Assembly: GCA_932521025.1 (NCBI GenBank)
Contig: OW051468.1
Span: 6,386,064-6,450,063 of the forward strand
From: Oscheius onirici
Lineage: Eukaryota; Nematoda; Chromadorea; Rhabditida; Rhabditidae
Length of the DNA stretch: 64,000 bases
Direction of reading: 5' to 3'
The translations under genes and the position numbers were made by a program. This document shows, piece by piece, positions 10,122 through 22,929 of the stretch (position 1 is its first letter; every line of letters starts with the position of its first letter). Below the pieces are notes generated by a model that made no database searches, had not been told where the DNA came from, and worked only from the letters and a program-made list of their open reading frames with translations.

Positions 10122-12808
10122 ATGCAGTCTAGACTTCTTTTATCATTAAGGAGTTCAGCGTTTTGTATTACTCGGGTAAGACATTGTTTCTCCAATTCTT
10201 ATTGCTTGTTCAGCATCAGCTGAGAAACTTTCAAACTAGTCTAAAATCACCGGTAATACGTGATCTCGGGAAGCTACTAAGACACAATGTATGTTTTCTC
10301 CATGTTCTTCAGACAGTTGATGTTTTCAGAAACCCGTATTGACAACGGCCTCTGTGAGGACATGCTTCCATCCAGGAGCCAGTAATCAAGCACCAATTCA
10401 GGTTATTCATCCTTTCTAAAAAAAGTAGTGACATTTTTAGGCAAATGCGAATTTATCAGGCATAGATATCATAAAACGACTGCTGAAGTACGTGTGGCCA
10501 AAAGGAAATTGGTCCGTCAAGCGGAAGGTCATTCTCGCCTTTTCACTTCTTGTTCTAGCAAAGGTCTGCACGTTTTTATCTTCAAAATGATCAAATTTAG
10601 GCAGCAAACGTCACAGTCCCGTTCCTTTTCCGCGATATTGTCAATTATTACAATGGAAAAGCTCCGGAATTCCTGAAATTGACGTTCGACACCCCGGCCA
10701 ACACAATTCTCACAGCCGGAATGTGCATTATCATAGCATGTGCGTTTTGCTCATGTCGAACTCTATGGTCGCTAATTTTCAGACGGAATAACGAGAGCGA
10801 CGTCAGCCCTGTTCAACGAGCTACGAAATGCCGTTTTCGCACGAGTTTCCCAGCATTCTGTTAGAAAGATTGCGAGAAACATCTTCCTTCATCTCCACAA
10901 TTTGGATCTGTCCTTCCATTTGAACCGACAGACGGGAGCGCTTTCGAAGGCCATTGGTATCCTCGTTTTGTGTCTAAAATTCATATAAAATACTAGATCG
11001 AGGCACGCGTGGAATGAGTTTCGTCCTTTCATCGCTCATCTTCAACATCGTTCCGACCGCCGTGGAAATTGCAATGGTTTCGGGCATCTTCTGCAACACG
11101 CTGGGCACGGAGTTTGCCTACATGACGCTCGGTAGTATCGGAATGTACGGAATAGCCACACTGGGAATTACCAGATGGAGGACCAAGTTCCGTCACGAAA
11201 TGAATCAGGCGGACAATGACGCCGGCAATAAGGCCATAGATTCGCTCATCAATTATGAGACAGTCAAGGTATTCTTTTGGCTTCTCATTTAAAATACTGA
11301 AACGGCGGTTCTTGAAAATCTGAATGCTCTGCCACCCCAACGTTTTCCTTTATTAAAAAATTATTGCAGTACTTCAACAACGAGCGTTTCGAGGCCAACA
11401 GATACGACCATTTTCTGAAAAAGTACCAGGATGCGTCGCTGAAAACGAGCACCTCACTTGCCATGCTCAATTTTACCCAGAATGCCATCTTCTCGGCCGG
11501 ACTGATCGGGGTTATGTATCTCGCAGCCAATAGAATAACTTCTGGCGATTTGACGGTCGGAGATCTCGTTCTGGCTAATACACTCCTTTTCCAGCTCTCT
11601 GTTCCTCTCAATTTTCTCGGTTTGTACATTTCTCCTATTTTTAAATGGAAGATTTCAGGATCTGTATACAGAGAGGTCCGCCAAGGTCTCGTCGACATGA
11701 ACACGATGTTTTCTTTACTCAATCTAAAGTCGAAGATTATCGAAAAGCCCGACGCTAAAGATATCAACGTTTCGGAAAATGACGTCACTATCAAGTTTGA
11801 CAACGTCAACTTTGGATATCTTCCCGACAAGAGCATTTTGTCCGGCCTGTCCCTCGAAATTCCGTCGGGAAAAAAGGTCGCCATTGTTGGAGGCTCCGGC
11901 TCTGGGTCAGCTTGCTCTTCACAGTCTTTTTTATTCAAGCTTGCAGAAAGTCCACCCTCGTCCGTCTTCTCTACCGCCTCTATGACGTCGATTCTGGCAG
12001 TATCACAGTGAACGGAGTCGATATTCGCGATTCTACGCTGTCCTCTCTGCGCAAAAACATTTCGATTGTACCACAGGAATGCGTGCTATTCCACGATTCA
12101 ATCTACTACAATCTGTCTTATGGCGATCCGAATGCCACTAAAGAAGACGTAATGAGAGCCGCCATAATGGCCGATCTTCATCATTCGGTCAAGAGAATGC
12201 CAGGGGTAAGTGTTTTTTTACCATTTAGCTTTACCAAGATATTGTTTAGGGCTATGATACTGTTGTCGGAGAGCGTGGGCTCAAATTGTCTGGTGGGGAG
12301 AAACAGCGTGTTGCCATCGCTCGTGCCATTCTGAAAAACTCACCTTTGGTCATCTACGACGAGGCGACGTCCTCTCTCGACGCACTTACCGAAGCTAACA
12401 TCATGAAGGCGCTCAAGGAAGCCGTCACTAAAAAGTACGTTTTTAATATTGTTTTCTCCTTTTTTGAATTATCATAACAGTGGTGAATGTTACCTTTTCT
12501 TTCCCAGAACAACGCTGTTCATCGCCCACCGTCTGGCCACAATAGTCGACGCTGATATCATTTACGTGCTGGATCATGGCCAGGTTGCCGAGAAGGGAAC
12601 CCATTTCGAGCTGATTAGAAATGGCGGACTCTATGCCAAGCTCTGGGAGAGTCAGAATCATTACCATGGTCACGTTCCGGTTTGTTTTCTTCCTCATCTA
12701 CTTCACGAGTTTCTATTTTAGCCAAAGAAGCCGACGAAGAACGAAGATTTAGAACTGCTCGAGCTGGATCTCGAGAAATGTTGTGGAAACTCGAGTTGTA
12801 ATCGCTAA
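10122..12808 (+). CDS. ABCB7: Mitochondrial ABC transporter (ABCB7/Atm1 family)
   Basis: Half-transporter of the mitochondrial inner membrane; the family exports a glutathione/sulfur compound needed for cytosolic iron-sulfur cluster assembly. About twelve exons read in frame. The N-terminus is Arg/Ser-rich ([18 protein letters not shown]), fitting a mitochondrial presequence. [19 protein letters not shown] starts the transmembrane domain, with typical helices such as [13 protein letters not shown] and [19 protein letters not shown]. The nucleotide-binding domain has Walker A GGSGSGKST (an intron falls between G and K at about 11905), signature [14 protein letters not shown], Walker [13 protein letters not shown] and H-loop FIAHRLAT. 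The C-terminus is [10 protein letters not shown]. The short gap to TMEM50 suggests cotranscription. Confidence 0.93.
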
Positions 12809-13071
12809 AAACCAGTCTTTTAATGCTCACGAATCGTCAGGGTTTTAACCGGTTCCCTCCGCTAGAGTTGTTTCTTGCCTTGTATAGTTCACTTGGTAAA
12901 AAAGCCCAAAATTGTGATATCGAGTAGATTTCTATAGTTATTGTTATTTGTTGTTGTCTTGTTATTTTCGAGATTATAAGATGTAAAATTTCTTCTCTCA
13001 TTTTTCATTATCAGTTGTTGACTTCAAAAAGTACCTATTTATATCTTTTCCAGATTTTACCGCGTTTTTAG

Positions 13072-13624
13072 ATGTCTGGTTGTCTCGACCAAATTCACTG
13101 CAATTGCAACTTCGATCTGGAGGGAAAACGCAATGCCGTGGCCAGCATCACTGCCAGTGTTCTCTTCTTCAGCGCCTGGTGGATCATGATCGACACAGCG
13201 GCCGTCTCCGAGAAGCAGGACTGGAACCACGTCTACTTCATCATTACCGTCGCCAGTACCGTAGCCATGTTTATGGTCAATGCCGTCTCGAATAGCCAGG
13301 TCCGTGGAGAGAGTCTCAGCGAAGGACTTCTGGGAACAAAAGGTATTTTTCTATTCTTACCGATTTGTTGATGCTGTAGATGAGAAGAAAATTTAGTCGT
13401 GAGAGAAATGTCGTTTTCCAGGAGCCCGACTCTGGCTGATGGCTGCCTTCGTCGTGAGCTTTTCGTCTCTTGTGGCCGCCACTTGGATTCTTTTCGCCGA
13501 CTACGTTTTCAAGACGGAAGGCCGTCCCGTTTGGCCGGGAGTCACGCTCTTCTTGACAAATTTCATTATTTTTATGGCCAGCTGCATCTACAAGTTCGGA
13601 CGTACCGAAGAAATGTGGGGCTAA
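13072..13624 (+). CDS. TMEM50: TMEM50 family membrane protein
   Basis: Two exons (13072-13342, 13422-13624) encode 157 residues, the same length as human TMEM50A. Diagnostic stretches are GKRNAVASI, FFSAWWIMIDTA, NAVSNSQVRGESLSEG and the end IYKFGRTEEMWG. Four hydrophobic helices are visible. The family is found in the ER/Golgi membrane and its function is poorly known. It starts 263 bp after ABCB7 and ends 176 bp before MRPS5, all on the plus strand, so operonic transcription is plausible. Confidence 0.93.
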
Positions 13625-13800
13625 TTGTGATCTGTTTAAAACCCATTTCTACTTAAAAGATTAATTTCCCCCGTAGTTATTCTTACATACCTGTATAAAC
13701 GAGAATGAACTCTTTCTTTTATTTAATAGTATCGATATATTTGGATTTCCAGTGCCTATTTCATAGATTTTTGATAAAATTCAGCATAGAAACGTTTCAG

Positions 13801-15339
13801 ATGGCCTCGTTAATTCCATGGAATCAAGTGCGAAAGAATACCGTTAACTTTTTCATGCGACGTTAGTTGTTCTTCTATTTTTTTAAGCTGAAATCCATTG
13901 TTTAGGATCGCAAGGAGAGCTGTGGAAGACGCTGACCAGTGTCTCGAAATCAGGACAGAAGAAGGGTCGTCGAAACACCCGCCAGCCAGTTCGTCCACTC
14001 AGTCGCTTCTACAAAATCGGCTCCAGTCCGCTGAAAATCGACTTTCCTGGACTGAATACGGCTCTCGAGAAATCAAAAGAACCGATTCAAATCGCGGAAC
14101 AGACGGATGACGAGAAGAAGGAGTCCCTGGGTGTGGTTCGAGCCATTCTGGACGCCAGAACTGAGTACGTTTTTACCCTTTTTCTCCTTGTAATGACAGT
14201 TCAGTGCAAAGAAGAGAAATCGCGAAAAGTTGCATCCATTGGAGCGAGGATTCAGTGGAACGCAGCTCGTCGGACAGAAACTTGGAGCTCCTCCTTCTGT
14301 CGATCAGGCCAATTTCGACGACTTCCAAAGTTATTGTCTTGAGGTTTGACATTATGATTACGGCTGGAGAGATTCTGATTTTCAGGTGAAAAGGACGTCA
14401 AACATGACCAAAGTCTTCGGCCGTGTTCACACAATGTCCGCCCTCGTCGTGACGGGAAATGGCAACGGATTGGCCGGCTACGCTGTCGGAAAGGCTCCAA
14501 TTCATCGCACGACGACGGCCATCATCAACGGCATGAACATGGCCTCCAGGAAGCTCTTCTTTGTCGAACTACTGGAAGGCAGGACAATTTATCAAGACTT
14601 TTATGCCGAATGTCGAAACACGCGTGTTTTTGCTCAAAGACGGCCTGCGGGCTACGGGCTTTTGTGTCATCCACGACTTAAAAAGATTTGTGAGGTTTGA
14701 GGTCTTGCGTTTTTCTGCAAAAAAAAATCCGTTGCAGGTTATTGGAATCAAGGATATTTACGTCAAGGTCGAAGGCTCAACCAAGAACTATTTGGCGCTG
14801 ACACATGCTTTCATTACGGGTCTTTTGAATCAAGAAACTCATCAACAACTCGCTGAGCGGAAAGGTAAACAATCTATTTGCGATCAAACAGTAATTTTAG
14901 GACTTCATGTCGTAGAAATGTCTCCTAGTCGTCATTTCCTTCCAATCAAAGTAGCCTCTCCGATCATTACTCCCCTGAAGGCTGAAGAACACTTAGAAGC
15001 AATCGATCGACTCAATTTGGACGATTTCTACGGCGAGGGCAGATATCCGCTCCGAAAACCGACGCCGTTGCCCTTCTACGCCAAACTCGAGGGTCATATG
15101 GAGGCACAATGGCGAAAGCATCCGTTCCGCAACCATGAAGACGTAAGTATCTTTTTTTTAAATTACAACTCATCTTGCAGGTAATGGTCCGTCTTCTGGC
15201 CGATAATGTTGTTCCTCGCTGGACGCGTGATGCTCGTCGAGAATGGGCCGTCGAGCGACACGAGCGCGCCACGACCGGAGTCGAGCCTCTTCCTCTTGGA
15301 ATCGGTCTCTCAAATCTCGTCCGGAAGAAGGAAGATTAA
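13801..15339 (+). CDS. MRPS5: Mitochondrial ribosomal protein uS5m (MRPS5)
   Basis: Small-subunit protein of the mitochondrial ribosome. Seven exons were followed. GELWKTLTSVSKSGQKKGR near the N-terminus matches the MRPS5-specific extension. The S5 core follows: TMSALVVTGNGNGLAGYAVG, PAGYGLLCHPRLKKIC, VIGIKDIYVKVEGSTKNY and QETHQQLAERKGLHVVE. Two donors are GAG|GTTTGA, a weaker consensus. The C-terminal extension (PLPFYAKLEGHMEAQWRKH through LSNLVRKKED) fits mitochondrial rather than bacterial S5. It is the third gene of the ABCB7-TMEM50-MRPS5 cluster. Confidence 0.92.
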
Positions 15340-15421
15340 CTTTTTTGAGCATATAGGTTCTTTATTGTTAACTGTTGAAGTTTATGAATTTCTTTTTTGT
15401 ACAGATACCCGAAAAGTGCGT

Positions 15422-17995
15422 TCAGATCAATCCTGGCGGTGGTTTGACGCGATTGTCGAAAGGATTATATTCTAGAGAATGTAAGGTTCTAATTGTGACT
15501 ACACCGCCTCCTAGCCTTCTAAAGTCCTATTTGGTAAAGAAATAGCTAAAAAAAAAGACCTATAGTTCATGGATCCATGATGCTTCCAGCTGTTAAAGTC
15601 CTTGTCGAAAACCTCGACATCTTTCAGATAGGTCTGTCCGTCGAAACCGCCTACAGCATAAAGTTTGTCGTCGACGACGGATAGCCCCACTCCCGACCGT
15701 TTTTTGCCCATCGCCACAACGGGGATCCATTCGTTGTTTTTGGGATTGTATCTGGAAAGAAATAATGATTCTCACAAAGAAAAGGGATACTTTTCGGCTG
15801 AACTGAGTTCGGCACAATCGTCCCTGCCTCCGACTGCGTACAAATGACCGTCATAGACAGCGGATCCGAGATGTTTTCGACGGGTTGACATGCTTCGAAC
15901 CGTCTCCCAGCGTCCGACTCGGGGATCGTATCTGAACTTCTTATGAGTTTTTGAAGTTTTGGAGCCGATCGTCGACTGGAGCTTGTGAATGTGATGGAAA
16001 CGTGAAGAGGAAAAGAGCAAAGAGGAGCATTTCAGACTCGTACCTTTCAACAGTGCTCAAAGGATTCTGTCCATCTGATCCACCCACTGCGTACAGACAG
16101 CCGTTCAGAACTGAAACAGAGACTCCGAGACGACGAGTACTCATAGGAGCCACTTTAGACCAGATGTTGGCTCGAGAATCGTAGCTGAATCGAACCTTTT
16201 GGTATTTTTCCATAGACCTACCTTTCGACGACATTCAGACAACTGTTTCCGTCCTGTCCTCCAACGGCATACAGTATCCCATTCAGAACAGCCACTCCGA
16301 CGGACGTTCGGCATGTTGAGGTGGGAGCGACGTCTGTAGACCATTGGTTCGTAGCCGGGTCGTATCTCTCGACCGAGTTTAGATAACAGGTTCCATCGTG
16401 ACCTCCCACGGCATACAAAAGACTATCCAGTACGGCTACTCCCACACCACACCTATAATTTTTTGGTAAGAACTATAAGAGTATTTTATTTGTTTAGGGG
16501 TGTTTGGACGGTTGGAAATTGAACTAAGAAGGAACATACCGTCTCTTGCTCATTGGAGCTACACAGGTCCAGACAGGAAGCGGCCGGTCAGGATCCAGAC
16601 ACTCTACAGACGCTATGGCATCTCCACTGCACCAGCCACCAACTTAACTTTGTTTGTATCTCAGATCAGACAATCCTACCAGCGTAAAGAATCTCCCTCC
16701 ATCTGACCGGTTTCCTTGGCCTGGTACGTGGTCCCTGCATATTTGAGCGATCTAGAGGAAGAAGGAGGTAGTTCTTGGCTTCGTCTACCAGATCTCGACT
16801 CTCCTGGTCGCCCTTGATCAGAATCTCTTCGCTGACCGTATTGACGATGAATTTCGGGTGGCAGAGAGGAAGACGAACGTGTTGCAAGACCTGAATCGGA
16901 GAGTTTTGAGCAGGAAGAATACTTACCCTCGCCAAATACTGTCGTCTCTTGGGCAAATCGTGCCGAATCCATTGAATTGTGGCATTGAAGACGATTTCCT
17001 CGTTTCGAACATTTAGATCTTCGCTCGAAATGATGTCAATCAGCTGCTTGAACGGCAGCATGAGAAACTCCTCCGTGTTGACAACCCCCTAAACTACCAA
17101 CTACTGTTTGTTCGAAAGAATTGTACCGTAAAGTTCTGAAGAGTATATCGATCCGCACTTTTGAGTAATTCTCTACAAGCGTGAGTGTCAGCAAAGGCTC
17201 TGATTCCCAGACAGTTTGTCGGATCCAGCTGTTGTTTCAAGAATTCACAGCAAACTTCCTGAAAATCTCTTTTTGTTAAATTTAAACTTCGAAAAGAACC
17301 TGGATCTCACAGATTTGTAGAAGACAAGCTGCTGGAAGCAGCAACTGAACATTGATCTCGGTGATCGTGATCTCTCCCGAGTAACAGAAACTGATCAGAG
17401 CTTCCAAGACCGAAGCGTCAATGTCGTGCATTTGGACCTCGTCTGAAAGTTGATTTCCTAGGTGATTGCTTTGTGACTCTTCTGAACATAAGTTGCTTTC
17501 TTTGTCCTGGTGCGACGAGTCAAAATTATCTACCTGACTCTCATAACGACTTTGGATTTGCCATTGGAGACACGACGAGTTACCACTTGCTATTACGTAG
17601 TAACTGGCTAGATATATAACCTGCACTATTATTTTAAATATTTTCAAGCAACAAATGGACTTGAAAAATCTAACTGCAGAATAAAATCTTACATTGCCTG
17701 CTCTCTACCATTTCGCTGGTGAACATCATGCGAAAGTAGTTGCTCCAAGAAGCCAGTACCGCTCTGTGAGCAAAGATTTTGCTTCCTTCGACGACCAAGA
17801 CGACATCACAGAGTTTTTGATCGTTTCGGAGAGCTGCCAGCTGTGCGAGAAGAGTTCTCGAATGAGAGAGACTCTGAAGTAAATTAAACTGTGTCTGGAG
17901 AGACACTTACAATATGATGATGAGGAGCCGTTCCCGATCCACCAGGAGTATCTAAAACAGAAGATGTGGAAGGATATTCCACAATGATCTCCATT
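15422..17995 (-). CDS. KLHL20: Kelch-like BTB-BACK protein, KLHL20 orthologue
   Basis: Substrate adaptor of CUL3 ubiquitin ligase. The BTB domain ([20 protein letters not shown], then [19 protein letters not shown]) is followed by BACK ([68 protein letters not shown]) and six kelch repeats, each LLYAVGGxDG...VERYDP-like, with the KLHL20-like SMNYRRLGGGV near the end. The last exon needs an acceptor at about 15519, giving a stop at 15422. Reading straight through to 15511 would lose this conserved end. The N-terminus is uncertain: the ATG at 17993-17995 joins in frame only via a 31-bp intron (MEII, then [14 protein letters not shown]). An upstream exon is the alternative. Confidence 0.9.
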
Positions 17996-18586
17996 GGAAT
18001 ATAGAGTGTCTGAGAGTCAATTGAGCAGCTGTCGATGAGACATTTTCGACGGGACGGCGACCTTCAATTGGAGGTTTATACTACTGGATACAGCTGTTTT
18101 TGGTGATACTGACCTTTTGTATTTCTGCGGTATTTCTCACCTTTTCGTACTTAAGTCAAAGACAAGAACTTTTCGGTTTCCAGATTGTGTTGAGTTTATG
18201 AAATTCTACGCAATACAGTTCTGTATCGTTCCACAATCTCCCACCTTGAATATTTTTTCACTCTATCAAAGTGTGATTTATTCAGAGGTGTTTGTGCTGA
18301 CCTATGTTGTATTTTCTGGACCATCTGAGGTCATCAATTCGTTTTATCATAATGACTAAAGAGAATTCCGCGACTGTCATCAGTCGTGGGATCGGCAGTC
18401 AATTTATATTCCCTTGGTCACCAAAAAGGCCAATCAATGCTGCTTGAAGCACAATCGCTCACTCTGGCAGTCACTCAACTTGACCACATTTCTCTTTTTT
18501 AAACTAGAGTGACCACCATAGCCTCGTCCGTCTGTTTACATCTAATTGTTTATTGTCACTCTCACGTCCTTTTCAGGTAATGAACT
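17996..18586. other. Intergenic between divergent genes
   Basis: Likely bidirectional promoter space between KLHL20 (minus) and TRAPPC10 (plus). An open frame at 18117-18359 has no family features. The stretch ends with CTTTTCAGGTAATGAACT before the TRAPPC10 start, a probable spliced-leader acceptor. Confidence 0.5.
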
Positions 18587-21500
18587 ATGGAAGGGAAGTG
18601 GACAGCAGACTTGGCCACAGTTCTTCGCAACTCTCACAAGGCTCAACCTATTACAGTTACTTGTTAGTTTTTCACTAATTATTTAGTAGCACAACTTTTG
18701 AGGTAAGGGAGATGACGCCTCCTTCAACGTGTACAAACATGCCTTGGCCAGTCAGTTCACACAAAATCCGCTGACTTGGAAACGGTGAGTAATTTTTCTT
18801 CTTCCTTTTTCTATTTATGTTTCAGAGGAACGAAAACCTTTCCCTATCGATTGACATTTCCGTTGAAGTTTGTCCCCTTCCACGAGAAGCTGTGCTGGAA
18901 TACTAATGCTCCAGATTTCAACAGTACTGCCTTCCTTCACGTCTTCTTCATCTGTCCACAGGTTCTTTCTTTTTGAAAATATCTAGAGCAAATATTTAAG
19001 TCGGTAGACGAGTACAAAGCCTCAGTCAGACATCTGGTCTCCGAATGGTTCGCGCTGGTCAGTTCCTTGACCGACGTCCAATGGCTCATTGTGGTCGATT
19101 CGACAAAGGCTAAGGAGAAGAAGAATCGGACGACGCTGATGGACAAAATTAAGAGCGACTTTAACAAATATCAGGCCAAGTGAGTTTTGATCGGAACGCC
19201 ACTGACACGTTTCATCTCACCTGTCACTCAGGAGATATCCAAAACAGACGTCTTCAGAATCGTCGAAGTATCGGAATCAGTCGAGCACGGTTCATTCCTT
19301 ACTCTAGCTCAATCTGTGCAAGGCTCAGTTCTCAGTCACCTCGAAACCTTGGTACAGGCATGGGAAGCTCGCCTCAGCTTGAAAAGAGACCAATATCGTG
19401 ACGAAAATTGGAACTTTATAGAGTACTTTCGGCTCGTTGTAAGTGTTTTCAGTTCACTTCTAAATTCTTTTCATAGACCGATTTTGCTAAGCTCTTCTGG
19501 AGCATAGGAGCACTGGAACATTCTCTCTCGATCTACGACGATCTAGACAGATTCATTGGACAGATTGTTCTGGAAGCAGCTGAAGATTCCAGTACTTGTG
19601 CAGTCTTCTATAAAAGTGAAAAATTCAGGCAGAGAACCGTTCTGGGTGCAAAAGTTCCGCAAGACTGAGAGCGCGACATGTCCCACAATAAGACGAATGC
19701 TTTCCACGGGACTCGACCTGGCTGTTTCCAGTTACTTGGGTGAGTGTGCTCTCTCCATTGAACACCAAATAAGCAGATGTCCGTCACAGTCTCCTCTGCC
19801 AACAGAGTGTCCTCTCCCTTCACATGTATTACCTCCGTTCCCGATCCAAAGGAGCTGCTCCCTCTATTCGTGTGGATTTTGCGGCTATTCTGCTGAAGTA
19901 TGCTCAACACTGTCAGATCTCCGTCTCGGAACATACCAAGCTCTTGGGGGTTGGTATCTTTTATCAAGCTTTCTGGCTGAGACAAGTTCCAAGCATACGA
20001 AAGGGTTTAGTTTGCAGTTCCTCTGACTCGCTTGGCCTGCTGGACCATCTTCCTCGTCGGTGACTCTCTCAACATTTGTGGCTTACTCTCCGATCCAAGC
20101 AGTGTCACAGCTGCCACCAGTTCTCTTTGTCATCTCCACACGGAACGCTTCAATTCAGTAGGCGTCAAAGAAATGTTTTAGAACCCGTATTCAGATGATG
20201 ATTCTCTGTGAAGATCCAAAGGATTCGACTCTTGTCCCATGGCTCGAAAAGAGTCATCTCGAAGACGGGAGAATTCTCATCGATTCCCTCAAAGATACGA
20301 CTGTTTTCCATTCTCAGTTGCAGAAGATCCACGACACCAGTTCAACAGTCCTCGTACAGAGTGGCAGACCAAGAATTGCTGCTCATCTCGGTTGGAGATT
20401 CGCGAAATGGCTAAGGTTGGTCCTTGATAAGAGTGTACCAATTGAGTAACAAACACTTCTAAAAAGTCCTGATTCTAGCGCCAACAACAAATCGGAACAG
20501 TCTCTTCCCTACAAGCTGAGATACCTGACTCGGTTGCTGGATGACCAATTCCGCTCTCCTCAAGTCGTTTCTATGATCAAAGAAATTTTGCCTCAACTGT
20601 CTGAAGACCGAGATCGAGAGAGGATTCTCTCATATCTGCTTCTTTTAAGCAGGCAAGAGAATGATGAAAAATTTTTGATGAACTTCATAAATTTGGCGAG
20701 AAATTCCGAAAAGAAGATCTCTTTGGATGCCATTACCCCCAAAGGACACTCTTTCATGAATATCCGTCTACATTCTTATCCCGATATTGTTCTTCCTCTG
20801 GAAGAGTTGAAAATTGGTAACCATTTCAGCGGCATACCCAAAACAATCAGAATTTAGAAATAGCAGTGGAGAACAAGTTTAACCAAACGATTCCTTTCTC
20901 TGACTGCTCCCTGAAATTGAAGGCTATTGACTACACAATCTTGACCAGGACCGAGGAACCAGTCTTTGAGCTCGTCTACAGTGTAACTGCTACTCCAATT
21001 TACTTCAAAACATCGTTTTAGGAAGTTGAGCAAGTCTCCCGAATGGTCTCTCCCAATTTCAATCGACTTCGAGGAAGCCTCTCCCCGGAACAGTCTCCTG
21101 CAAAAGCAGAGATCGTTTTGACAATCGACGGCGGGGAACTACAGCCCGGCTCTAACATTTTGGTATTTTGCCTTTTTCACAATTTGAAGAAAATAAGGTC
21201 CAGCAATTTATAATCGATGTAAAGAAGAGAGGCTGTTTCGTGCTGGACAGTCTTGAAATGACCATTTTTGGTGGGATCGCAGTACGAGCCTCTAACCTCG
21301 ACAACAAGAAGGATCCAGCTCTGATTTTCCTCGGATCGAATCCTCATAAGATTTGGGTCGAAGAGAGCAAAGACTACCTGTCTGGACTGGCCCAAACCAT
21401 CGAAGTCAGTCTGGAGGCTGGTTGTAACTTGGAAGAGACTGTACTTTTCGTGACAGCTGGAGGAGAGGAGCTTATCGAGTTTGAGGTTAGATCCGTCTCA

Positions 21501-22673
21501 CATCCAGGAAATGCATATTATAGAACAAAGACAAGGACTGGGTAGATAAGATCAGGTACAGTGTAGAGGCTCTTTCCCAAGGAGAACAAACGAAACTTCG
21601 GATTCCGGTCTACGTTGCTCTAGACAACAACATGACAGATTCTCCGGCTGTTCGGAGAGTCAAGGTAGCAAAACTGCTTGTTTTTGACTCACTCTTTTCA
21701 ATTACTAGAACTTAGTTTTACATTTGCAATGTTTTACAATGTTCTAGAACATGTCAAAAGCTTCGCATTTGGCAAAGACACTTTTTCATATTACAAGTTT
21801 CAGTTTCTGATAGAGTGGGAAAACCGAAGCTGGCTGTTGGAAGTGCCCTTCGTTGCCCTGTTCCATACTTCAACCAAGACAAGTCAGTTGGAGACGCAGA
21901 ACATTCTCGAACTGGAAATTAGTCGCTCATTGGCCAGTGACTGGACTGTGGTTATCGAATCGGTACAGCTGGAAATTGCCCAGGATGGGAAACCACCCTC
22001 GTTGGCAAAGTTACTGAATCCAGAGCTGGAGGATCTTGCTCCGAATACTGTCTCAAATCTCGTCTTCCTACTACCCTTGGACGGAGAAGTCCCTCTAAAC
22101 CACACTCTCAAACTCGACTATCTCGTCAAATCTGCACATTCTTCTGAACAACAGGACCGTCGCTTTGGATTCAAAATGTTTCTGCCGATGAGAGTGCGCA
22201 GCTGTCTTTACGAGGTCTGTACTCAGATGCTCTCGCAGAACCCAGGCGCACAATTGTGCAGGTCAGATTCCCCCTGTGACTTGGTCGTCTCTCTTCGATC
22301 CCTCAAACACAGTGTCGAGCTGCTCTACATCGTGTTGGAAGCCGATTCGAAGCTCTGGTCCCCGAACGAGAGAGCAAAGGTTCTTCAAGTGAAGGAATCT
22401 GGACTGGGACAGATTGTCTTCAGCGTCGTTCCCTGTGCAGCCGGTCTACTTCCCTATCCTTCCGTGTCTGTCTATAGCTGCGTCTCTGTCGGTCCAAGAA
22501 GTCTCGAAGCAGCTTGGAACGAAGGCGTCGATGTACTGCCCGGAACTCCTCTTATCTCTTTTCACAGAACTGCCGGCAAGCAGATTCGGGTGCTTGGAGC
22601 CAGCCAAAATGGACAGAGGCTGGAAGAGAAGAAGGCCGGATTGAAGCAGAAGTTTGTCAAATTGTTCGACTAG
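18587..22673 (+). CDS. TRAPPC10: TRAPP II subunit TRAPPC10 (Trs130 family)
   Basis: Component of the TRAPP II tethering/Rab-GEF complex at the Golgi. Many short introns. The N-terminal part shows PITVTCKGDDASFNVYKHAL, QNPLTWKR, VQWLIVVDSTKAKEKKNRT and DKIKSDFNKYQAK, aligning with the start of TRAPPC10. Mid-protein helices include ENWNFIEYFRLV, DFAKLFWSIGALEHSLSIYD and SGRPRIAAHLGWRFAKWLR. The beta-rich C-terminal half ends with LLPYPSVSVYSC, FHRTAGKQIRVLG and KFVKLFD. One junction near 19950-20030 does not resolve with a clean GT-AG phase; the other exons read in frame. AATAAA is at about 22829. Hexosaminidase D starts 256 bp downstream on the same strand. Confidence 0.85.
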
Positions 22674-22929
22674 TCCTATTTGTTGTACATAGTGTCTTTT
22701 TATCCTATGCAAAAATCGTCCCTTTGACGAATTCTACAACATCTCAGAAGTTCGAAGGATGACACTTTGAGATCAAAACCTAACTTTATAATGCTACTTT
22801 TACGGTTTCCTTCTGTGATGAAACGTGCATAATAAAGAAGTTGCCTTTGTCTCGAGCACATTTGAAGCTGGGTTCAACCGTATTTATCTATCATATCCTT
22901 GTAATTACTCTAACAAACTTAAGAATGCC

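Noticed and set aside
15511-15717. KLHL20 ending at the stop near 15511
   Set aside because: That reads through an intron. Splicing to about 15519 restores the conserved MNYRRLGGGV end and moves the stop to 15422.
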